A stretch of 64,000 bases of DNA from assembly GCF_029873635.1 (NCBI RefSeq), contig NC_080420.1, forward strand, positions 123,388,719 to 123,452,718, read 5' to 3'. Positions within the stretch are counted from its first letter, which is position 1; every line of letters starts with the position of its first letter. Of the stretch, positions 23,656 to 35,587 are shown one piece after another. Below the pieces are notes generated by a model. It searched no databases, was not told the origin of the DNA, and worked only from the letters and a program-made list of their open reading frames with translations. The translations under genes were made by a program, and so were the position numbers. The stretch is from Malania oleifera (taxonomy: Eukaryota > Streptophyta > Magnoliopsida > Santalales > Ximeniaceae).

Positions 23656-26177
23656 TGTAATGCCCCGAATCCTTAAACCCGGGTCCGGTGCGTTATACCT
23701 GATAAAATCCTTGATAATCCATAATCCATAGTATATGCATCGAAAATATAACCATAATCTCCATATAACATAATACCAGAGTTTACTAATTCTAATTACC
23801 AACCATAATAAATTAATCATCCACCAGTATTCAAATATATGCATGTCTCCAAACCATTATTCACTAATACCAGTATGTTTCACAACTATCCTTTTATAAC
23901 TGACTTAAAACATAAATTATAAAACATAAAATATACATATTAAAATTAACATAAAGATATACCATTTTTCTTATATCTTCCAAAAATGTTATAAAATCTC
24001 GAGTTCTCAAAGCTCGATCTTGAGAAATCCTGAAAAAGATGAATTCATATTCGGGTGAGAAACATCTCTGTAAGGGAAGAAACAATATATTAAACTCAGC
24101 ATGTGCCCATCATGAGATTATACATATCATTTTATAATATTTTCAAATCATTAACATAATACTGAAAGTCATTTTCTGATCCTAAACAAACACATGCAAA
24201 TGTTTAACCCACGAGATTACCCGAGGATAAGGGTGATTACCCGCCCATACAAGTAGCACCCTTCTGCTCTGATACATTTAGCAACCCGAAGGTCATAATT
24301 TAAGCATACCAGGGCACTCACCTTACTCAGTAAGCCCTCAAGTGTTAGATTGATCTCGTACCCACGCATTCAACAATAGTTTATCGGCAAAGGCTCTAAG
24401 GATTGGGAATTCTACCTGCCCATATAAGCAGGTTCCCTCTGCCCTAGTGCGTTATGTAGCTACTACCACATCTGAAGCTACTAGTGCACTCGCCTTACTC
24501 AGCAAGCCCTCAGGCGAAAGGTACGCCTCGCCCAATCGTAACATGTTTTACGTACATACATACTTCTATTATCATAATACATCATTCTTTTCTGTCATTA
24601 TACATTCATGCACATTCATTCCTATTCATAACTTAACTTTGCATTTCGTTTCACTTTAAGTGGTTCTTTCCCATTTACATCATTTACATTTATCATTTCA
24701 TTCATTGCCATTTCATCGTCATTTCATTGCATTACATTTCATTACTTCGTACTATAGCTGGTCTTTAGCCATCATCAGTTAGTCTACGTAGAAACGTGCT
24801 AAATCTGCTAACACAGCTCCTTTTAGCTGTCATCAGTTAGTCTACACAGAAGTGTGCTAGATCTGCTAACATGGTTCTCTTTCAACTGTCTTACAATTAC
24901 ATGGTTGCATTTAACATACACAGGCAACATTGTCCATATCATATTTTATTCTCATTGTTTTACTTAGCCTGCATCTCGTACATTTAACATATAATTTGCA
25001 CAGATTCTCACGCCACACAATTTAGCAATAAAATTCATACACTGCCTGTAAAATAAGCCAACCAACATTTAGTGTTTATATACTGAAAATACCTTTCATT
25101 TCTTACTTAATTATCCTGAAAATATTTTTCCACTTTCATCAGTTCATTTTCGTATATACATATCTAATAAACAACCCTAAATTCGAAATAAATATAATTT
25201 AAACAGTTTCCATTTTACCCATACCGAAACATATACACGTACATATAACACAATTTATTTTTTTCATTAAATTCATAAAAATTCTGATTTAATATATATT
25301 TTTCCCCTTACCTGGTTTCTTGAACTACGCCAACAGAAACTCCGAAAAATACCTGCGGCGCTCACCCGGACCCTGAAATTAAATTCCTAATTCCAATAAA
25401 TTATTCTTGAATAAAATATTATTTAAATATTTCCTAGGGTCATAATTCCTAAATAAATAAATATACCCTTAAATTTAGCCAAATTGCCAAATTTTCCAAA
25501 TCCCACTCTCACTTTGGAGTAAGGCCTAGAAAACCCCAATTAAAAAATTACCTACGCCAAAATGACGACAACGACGATTAGGACCCGGTGGTGGTGCCTG
25601 ATCATCAATTCAACAGTAGATTTTATCAGAAATTGAGAAATTGGGAAAAAATTACCTTTCCCTATAAGTAGTGCCTAAGTCGTTCCTATGAAAAATCTAC
25701 TCCAGTAGAAATGTCGGTGGCGGAGTTACGAATCCAACGGCACCTTCCGTTTCCTGATCTGTCATAAACTTGTCGAGAAATAAAGGAAGAAAGAGAGGCG
25801 GAGACGGAGGAGTGGAGAGGTGAGACGACGAGAGCAGAAGCTCTCTGCAATTCCAGTTGGCTTCAGTAAGCTTCTTTATTCTTTTTTTTTTTTTTTTTCT
25901 TTCTTTAACTTACCTTAACTTAACTTAACATATATATATAACTTATACTTTAACCTTTATATATATATATATATATATTTATTCCATTTTTTTTACTATT
26001 TATTCATTTAATTTAATAACATTTAATTAATTCATTAATTAATTAATAATTTTTTTTCATACTATTTATTTTTATTTGTTTATTTAATACATTAATTTAA
26101 TATTGTTTAACCAATTAATTAATTAATAATTTTAATTAATTATATTTTTTTTTAATTTTTTTTTCCGGGTTATTACA
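23656..26177 (-). mobile_element. Solo Gypsy LTR (2.5 kb), minus orientation, in Copia L3
   Basis: Starts TGTAATGCCCCG and ends GGGTTATTACA, with a perfect 5-bp duplication ctagg (23651-23655, 26178-26182). Read on the minus strand it matches L2 (17764): an 'actggagtagat' block near 25690 and a TATA/CT-rich zone near 25850-25990. No internal region. Contains AT-rich runs near 25925-26160. Confidence 0.85.
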
Positions 26178-26876
26178 CTAGGTCATGCAAGTATGGATCT
26201 TCTTCATAAACTTTCATCCAAGGAACTAGTAAACGACCTACCAAAGGAGAATTATGTGAAAGACAAAATATGTGATGCATATCAATATGGAAAACAAGTT
26301 AAGACCTCCTTCAAAACTAAGAAAGCAATCTCTACATCAAGACCCTTAGAATTAATCCATCTTGATCTTTTTGGACCTAATGACATAGCTAGCCTTAGTG
26401 GAAAGTTGTATGCATTTGTCATAGTTGATGACTGCTCTAGATTTTCAAAGGTAATTTTTCTTGCTAACGAAAGTGATACCTGTAATGCATTTATTCATTT
26501 TTGTGAAAAAATCCAAAACAAGAAGGGAATGTCAATTATTCACATTAGGAGTGATAGAGGAAGAGAGTTTAGAAATAAAGAACTTGAGGATTTTTGCAAC
26601 GAAAATGGATATTCACACAACTTCTCCACACCAAAAACTCCACAACAAAACGGAGTAGTTGAAAGAAAAAATTGAACACTCCAAGAAACGGCTAGAACAA
26701 TGCTCAACGAACATAATTTGCCAAAATACTTTTGGGCAGAAGCTGTTAGCATAGTATGCTATGTTAGCAACTGAGTCATCATCAGATCCAAGACAGGAAA
26801 AACTCCATATGAAATTTGGAAGGGTAGAAAACCTAACATCTCGCATTTTAAGGTTTTTGGATGTAAGTGTTTTATA
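26178..26876 (+). other. Integrase region of Copia L3 (fossil)
   Basis: Contains the integrase core: 'LELIHLDLFGP' and 'FVIVDDCSRF' (first two Asp) and 'TPQQNGVVERKN' (Glu of D-D-E). The zinc-binding HHCC part lies just before. Broken. Confidence 0.85.
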
Positions 26877-27803
26877 TTGAACGATAGGGATCATTTAGCC
26901 AAATTTGATTCAAAGTCCGATGAAGGGATTTTCATAGGATATGCCATGAACAGTAAAGCATATAGGATATTCAACAAAAGAATTCAAACTGTTCAAGAAT
27001 CAACCCATGTCGTATTTGATGAAACAAATTCTCACGCATCCAAAACACCTGTTGAGATAGATGAAGACAACCAAGTCACTACCTTTAGAATTGAAAGAGA
27101 ATTAGAACAGCTCAAGTTAAATAATGATCAAGACACAAATTGTCAAGATACAAATGTAGATCATCTAGGATCTTCTCCTCAAGAATCTAACCAGCCAGAA
27201 GAAAAAGAAGATCATGAATTACCCAAAGCCTGGAAGTTTGTAAAAAATCATCCACCTGATCTCATCATAGGAAGTCCCTCTCAAGGAGTCAGCACCCAAT
27301 CTCACCTTAGAAGTGGATGTAATCATATTGCTTTCATATCTCACCTAGAACCTAAAAACTTTGAAGAAGCTGAAAATGATGAAAATTGGATAAATGTCAT
27401 GCAAAAAGAACTAGATCAATTTGAAAGAAACAAAGTATGGCACTTAGTTCCTACGCCCAAAAATACCACAATAATTGGCACTAAATGGGTATTTAGAAAC
27501 AAAAAAGATGAAGATGGAAACATTGTTAGAAATAAAGTTAGACTAGTCGCCCAAGGATACAACCAACAAGAGGGTATTGACTACGATGAAACTTATGCCC
27601 CTGTAGCTAGACTAGAAGCCATTAGAATGCTCCTGGCCTTTGCTTGTTACAAAAACTTCAAATTATTTCAAATGGATGTTAAAAGCGCATTTTTAAATGG
27701 ATACATAAATGAAGAAGTATTTGTCAAACAACCTCCTGGTTTTGAGAGCCACGCTCTTCCCGATCATGTATATAAACTCTCAAAAGCCCTCTACGGACTT
27801 AAG
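26877..27803 (+). other. Reverse transcriptase, first part, Copia L3 (fossil)
   Basis: Copia RT: 'NKVWHLVPTP', 'GTKWVFRNKKDEDG', 'RLVAQGYNQQEGIDYDETY', 'FQMDVKSAFLNG' and 'KALYGLKQA', where the solo LTR at 27809 cuts in. Confidence 0.85.
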
Positions 27804-27808
27804 CAGGC

Positions 27809-29625
27809 TGACCGGTGCAAACTGCAAGTGCACAATATCGTAGTTTTATAATATAATGATGTGTAGAGTATCGTCCTCAGGGATTGATGTCGTAATTTTA
27901 CCAAGTACCGAAATTTTACTAACCTTGATTTTATTTAGAAAAATTAATAATTTTAGACTGCGAAATTTAAACAAAGCTACTTTAAATAAACTATTCAAGA
28001 GAATTTAAAACTGGATACCGTGTGTCAAATTGATGATGATGAAAACTTCTAGGAAACCGATTTCACCTAGTTTCTCACTATGCTTTACTCATTTAGCTAA
28101 TTCAACTTCGTTTTCTCTGTTTGTTAGCAAATCGCCAATTTTTCTTAAAGCCTCTTTCGATAGTCAATCAGAACCTATTCTTGTTTATTATTTAACATAA
28201 GAGTATGCAAATTAATAACGCAAGAATGTAGTAAGACAATCAATTTTTAATGCTATGTAGGTTCATACAAGTTTCGATCTTTATATTTACCTACGCTGAA
28301 TTATCCAAAATCTATCCTATAATCCCCCCTTTCAGTAGCAAATCACAAGACTAAAATCATTTAATTAATGGCCAGTTAATTAAAAGCATTAGGCACAGAA
28401 TAACTCAAACAAACATTAATGAAAATTACTTCAGATTAGCATCAAAGAGCAAGCTTAGTTCGAAACTGGCTACATCGTTTTCCTAGAATACAAAAATTTA
28501 GTTCATTCCGAAATTTAAATCCAACATAACAGATTTCACCATATTTTCTTCTATTTGGAGCGTACGGGAAAGATCAACACTCGTCGCACCGCCATTGCGC
28601 GTCGCAAACACCCCCGAACACCGCCGTTGTTCGCCGCCTTCCGATTCTGAAAAGATATTATTTTTTTGCATGCTTCCAACTCTCCCTTGCTGGATATGTG
28701 TATATCTTCACAGCACCCCTAAAAGAAAACCACAAGAAAGCTCCCAAAAATTAATTTTTCCAAGAAACTTTATGTGGTTTGGCCTCCCTTGTATGTCTCA
28801 CCAAAAAATTCTCTTTCTTTTCTCCTCTATGGTCCGGCCTCTATCCAGCCCCAGCGCATGCTGCCCCCCAAAGAAACCCTCATCTTTGACTTTTTCAATC
28901 CTTTCCTTTTGTCTTTCCTTTCTTTGCTTTTCTTTCCTTTCTTTTGTCTTTCCATTCTTTTGTCTTTCCTTTATTTGTACCCAGCGCCTCACCCTTCTGA
29001 GATGACCCGGCTGCATGGCCGGGTCACGTCTCATTTTTTTATTTTTTTTATTTTTTATTATCTTTTTTCTTTTTATCAAAGGTACACAAACTGCCCTCCT
29101 CTTTCAAGCCCACTTTCGACCCTCGTACAGCTCGTAACTCTTAAAGCTTAAAACACAAAAGATATAGAGCTCTTTTTTCAGCTTTTCGTAGAATTTTGAA
29201 TTGTCTCGATTGGAGCTTGGATGAGAAAGTTACGCCAAGATTACGAAGAATTGTCGAAATAATCCATAAAATGGCGTATGCTAAGTTCACGTCTGATTTC
29301 AATCTTTATGCATCCATTATTTCGCAAAATACAAAACATAAAAATTGTAGAAAATTTTCTTATTTTTCTATGGCATCCTGAATCATTTGAATCAGGGGTT
29401 GGATGAGAGAGATACGCATAGATTAAAAAGTATCGTCAGTTTTTGGCTTCCGATAGTTGCCCTACAATAAAAAATACCAAAATTTCATAAATTACTTAAT
29501 AAACTCAAATATTATAAATAGAACACAATGTTAAAATATTGAGAGTAATTAAGCATTTAAATACAAAATAGGATTCTCAATGCATGAATTGAAGCACCTA
29601 ATTACGCAATTTAAGCGCGTAATCA
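27809..29625 (+). mobile_element. Solo LTR of unassigned family (1.8 kb) in Copia L3
   Basis: Starts TGACCGGTGCAAACTGC and ends GCGCGTAATCA, flanked by caggc (27804-27808) and caagc (29626-29630). Interior has 'tcctcagggattgatg' near its start and pyrimidine-rich DNA (28800-29080). The frames at 28595-29151 are low-complexity Phe/Ser/Leu strings and not genes. LTR status is inferred from TG...CA ends and the 5-bp repeat; orientation is inferred from TG at the left. Confidence 0.6.
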
Positions 29626-30300
29626 CAAGCCCCAAAAGCTTGGTATGAGCGCTTAAGCAAATTTCTTCTAGAAAATGGGTTCACAAGAGGAAAATTCGAT
29701 ACCACTCTTTTCTTAAAACATAAAGCTAATGGTATGCTAGTTATACAAATTTATGTGGATGATATTATCTTCGGGGCCACAAATGAGACCTTGTGTCAAG
29801 ATTTTGCTCAAACCATGCAGGAAACATTTGAGATGAGCATGATGGGTGAGCTAACCTTTTTTCTAGGATTACAAATCAAACAAATGAAACACAGAATCTT
29901 CATAAATTAGGCCAAATACATTAGGGACATGCTAAAGAAATTCAATCTTGAATTGGGTAAATCTAAGGTAACTCCTATGAGCATCACAACAAAACTTGAC
30001 TTTGATGAAAAAGGGAAAAACATTGACCAAAAACTCTACCGTGGGATGATAGGCAGCTTATTGTATCTCACTTCAAGCAGGCCTGATATAATGTTCAGCG
30101 TTTGTCTATGCGCTAGATTTCAAGCTTGTCCTAAAAAATCCCATCTCCATGCGGTCAAACGAATCTTTAGATACTTAGCAGGCACTCATGACCTAGGACT
30201 TTTCTATCCTAAAAATGCTCCTTTTAACCTCACATGCTATTTTGATGCTGACTACGGTGGTTGTAAAACCGATAGAAAAAATACTAGTGGAACATCTCAT
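29626..30300 (+). other. Reverse transcriptase end and RNase H part, Copia L3 (fossil)
   Basis: Resumes with 'AWYERLSKFLLENGF' and has the RT active site 'IYVDDIIFGAT' near 29750-29785, then 'YRGMIGSLLYLTSSRPDI' and 'YFDADYGGCKTDRKNTSG' of RNase H. The usual RNase H end is absent. Broken. Confidence 0.85.
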
Positions 30301-30920
30301 TTCCCACACCGCTCTCAAACTGATCACCGGTAATCCTCATATTCGTGCGATGGATCACCCAAAATCCAAGGACCTCACTGTGGAATTTTGGGTCCTCCAT
30401 CATATCATAAAATATAACTTGTGCCCTCGCACTAGCGGCCAGGATTGGGTCACCCTCGGAGACATTTTCTGCATGTACTAGTCGAGGTATCTATCTTCCC
30501 TTTATTATTGTTCAAAACATGGAAGAAGACTTCAAACGACAATGCGGTTGTCTCCCGTACGGTCGTCTCCTCATGACCTTCTTTGATCACTACGATCTCA
30601 TTCGCGCCTGCCTGCCTTGCATTCGTCCCGCACCAGAAGATGTTTACACTGAGGCGACTCTTCATCGCATGCACTTTGAAAAGGATGACGCAACCAACAC
30701 GTGGGTCAAAGCCCACGAGCAGGGCAATATTCCCGTCGATGAGGTTGAGGCCGCCCTGGAGGCCGAGGAAGAAGCAGAAGAAGGCGAGCATGCGGACACC
30801 ATCTATGGCCACATACTGGAGCACCTAGATGGGCTTCAGCACGCTATGACATAGTCAGAACTTCGTCACCGCCACCGTTTTGACTCTCTCGACGCATCTT
30901 TTGCTGCGCTCTTTGATCGA
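30300..30920 (+). other. Extra domain downstream of pol in Copia L3, 'plant transposon protein'-like (fossil)
   Basis: Frames at 30215-30481 and 30519-30854 show 'LTVEFWVLHHIIKYNLCPRT' and 'CGCLPYGRLLMTFFDHYDLI', resembling a domain found next to retrotransposon proteins in many plants (often called putative plant transposon protein). SIRE-type Copia elements often carry an additional ORF at this place. Function unknown. Broken. Confidence 0.5.
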
Positions 30921-31365
30921 CTCGGTCACCAGCACGAGTAGCGGAGTCCCTCCGATATCCCCCAATTTTGATTATGGCAAAGGGGGAGAGATTATTTAGG
31001 TCTCTTTTCAGTTGTATTCTTTTCAGTTGTATTCGGATGTAGTTACAATAGAATATATTAGCCTTAAACATTGTGTGTAAACATGGCACATATTTAGTAA
31101 TGAAACATTAGCAAGCGTTGCATCTTTTAAATATAAATACTCTATCTGTGTACTTGAATGATTGATATACTGGACTATCATGGTTTATGCAGGGATAAAT
31201 GGAAAATATCTTACTTATAAACAACATGCTGCCAAAATGTAATAAAATGCTCTTTCATAAAATGCAAACATTAAGGGGAAGAATTTTATTCAAACTATAA
31301 ATTATTCCTTTTAGTAAGGGGATACATTTATCTTTCAAAGAGAACACTAATGGATAGCCATCATC
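30921..31365. other. 3' untranslated region of Copia L3
   Basis: AT-rich noncoding stretch between the extra domain and the polypurine tract; nothing else seen. Confidence 0.5.
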
Positions 31366-31379
31366 AAAAAGGGAGAGAA
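31366..31379 (+). other. Polypurine tract of Copia L3
   Basis: AAAAAGGGAGAGAA directly before the 3' LTR, the plus-strand primer expected at this place. Confidence 0.8.
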
Positions 31380-32774
31380 TGTTAGACCACTTTGTTAAGG
31401 GTCTTTCATTCCTACCGTGTTTTGAAGACAACAACCCATTAGCAATTCTTAAGGCTACTAACATTTCTCTCTAAGTCATGTTTCAGCTATACAGAATGGC
31501 ATCTGAACCAACAAACAGTCAAAGCAACTCATACCATAACCAAAAGCACAAGCCTCTTAACGCATTCACGAACGATACACAATAGACAAAGTCATCCGAA
31601 AGATGAATGTGAGAATGAGAGAGAGACCATCTTGTAAATATCTTGTATATAGAGTAAAACTCAAAACTAAGAGTAAGAAATGGGCGTATCACACACGCAC
31701 AGCAAAATACAAGTAAAATTATTTAAAAGTGTGAAAAGAAACCCCCAAATGGACAAGGGCCTTCTATGTACCTAAAAGAACAAATAATAAGAAGGAACTC
31801 ACCGATGAACATAGGGTTTCGTCAACGAGTGTAACACAAATTTCGTCGACGAACACAGGGTTCTTGTCAACGAAGAGATACCAAGAGGCATCTGAATTCA
31901 GAGCCCCAACTCATCAACGAATATAATGAAGAACTCATCAATGAACATAGGGTTCTCGTCAACGAAAATATACTGAGAGGTACTTGAATTCAGAACAGTA
32001 ACTCATCGACGAACACAAGGTTTCGTCGACGAATTGACTGAAGAGCTCGTCAACAAAGATCGAACTTCGTCGACGAACGTCGGGTAGCAGCGAACATTAA
32101 ATGCCATAGAACGGCTAGTTTGACCCTTGTCCTATATTCATAAATGCCCAAGGGCTCTCTAGCTTTGCCCTTGCCCATTTGATGTTTAAATAGGAGAAAA
32201 TAGCATATATTCCTCACCAAGAAAGTTAATATTGTAAGAAAATCATTCATTGGTGTTGATATCTTCTAGGGTTTTGTTATAATACACTCACTTGCCCTCT
32301 TCTTGCTGCTCTTAGTCTTGCTTCTACTCTTTTAACAAAAGGACATTGAGTAAGGTTTTCATTGTTGTAATCAACTCAAAGGGAGTATTCAAGTTTACAT
32401 TTATTTCTCATCTACTTCTTGTAAGGAAAGGCTCTTTGTGAGCTATTGTTGGGTGTCTCTAAGTGAGCACCTTGTTAAAAACCCTTTGTGAGCTGTTGTG
32501 TATTGGCTTCTCCACCCGAATGAGGATTATAGTGGATTTTGGGAATCCTTGAGTTGGTCTCAGGCGTGGGTGTAGGCCGAGTGCCTAACCTCGTAAATAT
32601 CTTTATGTTTAGCTTCTCTTCTTTCATATCTTATTTATTATTATTGAGATTTCCTACATCTTTACACAGAAACTTTATATACTTGCTCTTTGTAAGATTT
32701 TTGTGGTTGTAGAAAGTTGCACTTCCGTGAAGAAAGTCTATTCACCCCCCTCTAGACATTCAACCGGGCCAACA
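31380..32774 (+). repeat. 3' LTR of Copia L3
   Basis: Matches 20083-21446 end to end, with indels in the palindrome array (31798-32085) and decay of many CG sites to CA or TG. TATA-like box at 32185-32192. Confidence 0.85.
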
Positions 32775-32877
32775 TATATAAAAAAAAGCACGAAAATCGG
32801 GGCGTCACATAAATTCCTAGATTCTCTAAATATTATCTATTTGAAAAAATATTTATAGGAGAACAATAATATTCATT

Positions 32878-32924
<47 letters not shown>

Positions 32925-33651
32925 ACTTGTGTAAAACTATTTGATAGCACCCTTACTCTTTTGAGTATATTTCATATCACTAGAGAGTGCATGTTTAAGC
33001 CTTAAATTTATACACACCTGCTTTTTAAAAGCATTCTCTGTTGCACAAAAATTTATTATTATTGATGTTGTATTTCCGACGGGTTTTCAGAAGAGGGAGA
33101 CTAGCCTTGCGAATAGTCCTGGACTTGCTCAGATCCAGTTAGGAGAGCACCGGATTAGTTTAAACCCGGTTAAGAGAACTAGGAGATGCGCCCTCTTAGG
33201 AAAGAGTGCATGGTGTTGGCTCCACCTGTAAAGTGAGCTGGGGAATGTCTGCCCCGTAAGGACATTGTAAACGGCTTCTGCTTCCCCCGTTTAAGTGAGT
33301 AGGTTTAGTAGAATCCTTGAGGGATATGCTCAAGACGGGGACGTAAGCTGGTTTGACCGAACCTCGATCACAAATATTGTGTGTCGCTCTCTCCTTATCT
33401 AATTTAATTTATGCACTTTTAATTCAACATGTGTATGCTTGTTCATTTACAGTTATAACAAATTGTAAGCACACATTTATTTTTAATGAGATACACGTGT
33501 AGGTCTGCACATATTGCTTATTTAGTTTTTACATACACAACAATAACTAAAATGAGATATGATATGTGGTGAATCGGCGTAAGTGTTTAAATTAGTTGAA
33601 ATATTTTAAAACCCAATTCACCCCTCTCTTGGGATCACACTAACTCCAACA

Positions 33652-34168
33652 TATATCTATTTCATTTTTTAACACATATATCTAACCCTAAGACTCTATA
33701 TTGTGTGGTTAAGTTTTCACCTGGGATAACTTTACAATCCTTGCATGATAAACAATTTACCCTCCTAGTTATGAAAAAAATTATTTGAATTTTATTTTTG
33801 CCTCTTTTTAAGATTATCAAGTGTTCTTCTCTCTTCTTAAAACAAGTATTTCATTGTAATAAAATCATATGACATAGGAAAGTCTAAGATCATCTCCCCA
33901 TACTCCATAACCATATCCCTCATGTATCCTCTCATAACATTCATTATTCCTTCCAATGTGTTCATTCAGATCTACTCCTATGAATATTTTCTTATCCTTG
34001 ATATGTCTTGTATAATACTATCTATATTTTCCAAAAATTGTCTCTAAAGATTTTGTTTCTAAGCCTACTTGAAAAGCATAAGCACTAATGATATTTATTA
34101 TCTCTTGGCCTATGATCATCTTGATTTTTATAATTTTATCCCCTACTCTATTTATATCTATAACGCTA
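33652..34168 (-). mobile_element. RTE-type LINE, endonuclease part (continuation of 12495-14486)
   Basis: Minus-strand translation reads 'NEHIG', 'SAYAFQVGLETK' and 'IKMIIGQEIINIISAYA', the RTE endonuclease (usual form VVSAYAPQVG and GDLNGHVG), then 'VIPGENLTTQYRVLGLDI' of the following region. It picks up where the left piece stops, with the L1 target duplication between, so the two pieces were one element. Its 5' end abuts segment copy 2. Confidence 0.78.
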
Positions 34169-34386
34169 TCTTTTAAGTTTTTTTCCTAGATATGGAGTAT
34201 GATATTAAAAAACCCCTTCCACCTATCTTCTTTTACGTAATGTGAAAGCAAATACCAACTAATATTTCCTTTTCCTCATTTTCTTAAGTAATTAATTTCT
34301 AAATCTATGCAATTAATAGCACAATCTTTAAGTTATGTGAAAAAAACCATAATTAATGCAACATTTATTATGTGTGCACATGTGTG

Positions 34387-34394
34387 TATATATA
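34387..34394 (+). promoter_or_regulatory. Probable TATA box of A2
   Basis: TATATATA about 90 bp upstream of the A2 start codon. The corresponding A1 site (about 6464) reads TATTATAT. Confidence 0.4.
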
Positions 34395-34479
34395 TGGAGC
34401 TGTGTTCATGGGAAGGCATCTCAAAATCCCAAAAGCCAAAACTCCTCTATAACTTGACCCAAAGTATCCAAGGAGAGTC

Positions 34480-34905
34480 ATGGCCAATGGCAATGTTGTA
34501 TCATTTTGCATCCTCTCCTTCTTCTTTCTTTGTATTGGAGGGATGACAAGTGTAGCGGTAAGTGCACCATCAAAATAATTATAATTTTAAATATTAGTGG
34601 ATATAAAAAAGGGGGAAGTTTATGAATTAGAAACTCACTTAGGATGTGTGTGTGTGTGTGTGTTGATGTAGGCGACAACATGGTGTGTGGCTACTGTCAC
34701 AGGGACAGATGCTTTGTTTCAACAAGCCATAAAGATTTCTTGCGGAGCCCCTAGGGTGAATTGTGCACCAATATCACCTGGTGGCATATGTTTTGAACCC
34801 AATAAATTGGCTAATCATGCAACCGTGGCCCTTAATCTCAACTATTTAGCCAATAATGTTTGCCCTCGTCCATTTGGCATAACTGCAGTAACCAATCCTT
34901 GTAAG

Positions 34906-34996
<91 letters not shown>

Positions 34997-35069
34997 GCAC
35001 ACATAATGATTTATTCGTGTTTTTGTAGCATATGGAAGATGCATTTTACAAGGAAAACCATCTCCGTGA
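34480..35069 (+). CDS. X8-domain (CBM43, Ole e 10-like) secreted protein A2, 3 exons
   Basis: Exons 34480-34557, 34672-34900 and 35029-35069 give a 115-residue protein. Exon 1 encodes a signal peptide of about 26 residues (MANGN, then SFCILSFFFLCIGG) and ends at gtaagt. Exon 2 begins after ...gatgtag and encodes ATTWCVATVTGTDALFQQ, KISCGAPRVNCAPISPGG, CFEPNKLANHATVALN and NNVCPRPFG. It ends after 'aat cct t' at gtaagt. Exon 3 (after tttgtag) gives the X8 end NPSYGRC and the tail ILQGKPSP. All six X8 cysteines and the WC start are present; one short domain, no GPI signal and no glucanase domain. X8 proteins bind callose-type beta-1,3-glucan; the role here is inferred. AATAAA at 35105. Paralogue of B2, which follows on the same strand 3.3 kb downstream. 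Confidence 0.9.
34909..34997. repeat. (CT)n(CA)n microsatellite in intron 2 of A2
   Basis: CT run of about 65 bp followed by CA repeats, starting 8 bp after the 5' splice site. Confidence 0.95.
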
Positions 35070-35528
35070 CAGCAATATGGAAGAACATCATCACTTTCAA
35101 TTTCAATAAAACAGGGATGCCTGTTTCCTATTAGTTGAAAATAATATATTATGATTGGAATGATGTATCGCATGGTCTTTGTGGAACCTTTTTTTTTTTA
35201 TATTTTTATGTGTTGACCCACAAGTGCGAGTTCTTAATCACAAGACTTATGAAAATGGAAAAAACTTTACCTTGTTTACTATTCTATAGCATTGTGGAAA
35301 AATGTCATGCATCTATAATTTAATTAGCTAGTAGACTTAAACAATTTATTTCTAAGTGACTCCGAAAGTACTCCAACTTCATGCCTTAGATTTGGATTTA
35401 TCTAGATTTGGACAAAATACAATAACAAAATTGTATTGTATTTTATTCAAACACATACAAATTTATTCAAAATATGAAATTCATATTGCCAAATATTACC
35501 TTAAGAATATCAATATATATATATATAT

Positions 35529-35587
<59 letters not shown>

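Larger units (their letters stand above)
20083..32774 (+). mobile_element. Copia retrotransposon L3 (SIRE/Maximus-like), 12.7 kb with two solo LTRs inside
   Basis: LTRs at 20083-21446 and 31380-32774 (TGTTAGACC...GGGCCAACA), primer site next to the 5' LTR, purine tract next to the 3' LTR, flanking repeats tacat/tatat. Parts in order: gag with two zinc knuckles (21506-23130), protease region (23214-23654), integrase (26178-26850), reverse transcriptase (26877-27803 and 29626-29930), RNase H part (29930-30300), and an extra domain downstream of pol (30300-30920). Order protease-integrase-RT marks Copia. The LTRs differ by indels and many substitutions, so it is not young. Fossil: broken in several places besides the two insertions. 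Confidence 0.85.
17764..32809 (+). mobile_element. Solo Gypsy LTR L2 (~2.35 kb own sequence) carrying a Copia element
   Basis: Starts TGTAATGCCCAAG and ends GGGGCGTCACA; taaa on both sides. Own sequence is 17764-20082 plus 32775-32809. It resembles the LTRs at 23656 (reverse) and 41302: a 'ggagtggat' block near 18100, a conserved block near 18975-19215 with 'gggccgcacaaccc', and an (AT)n run at 19862-19907. No internal region, so a solo LTR of a chromovirus (Tekay/Del-like). Confidence 0.72.
14487..33651 (+). mobile_element. Solo LTR L1 (~2.1 kb of its own sequence) carrying a 17 kb nest
   Basis: Starts TGTTGACTTTTTGAG and ends CTAACTCCAACA, flanked by tatat on both sides (14482-14486, 33652-33656; low complexity). 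Its own sequence is 14487-15511, 17505-17763 and 32810-33651. It has a TATA box (15414-15420) just after a cluster of GGTCGACCGAACC-like motifs (14880-15310), and a 3' part with 'cacccctctcttggg' typical of Copia LTR ends. No internal domains of its own remain, so it is a solo LTR made by LTR-LTR recombination before or apart from the later insertions. Confidence 0.75.

Noticed and set aside
28595-29151. Frames of 125-136 codons rich in Phe, Ser and Leu
   Set aside because: Pyrimidine-rich part of the solo LTR at 27809-29625; low complexity and opposed by a Lys/Arg-rich frame on the other strand.
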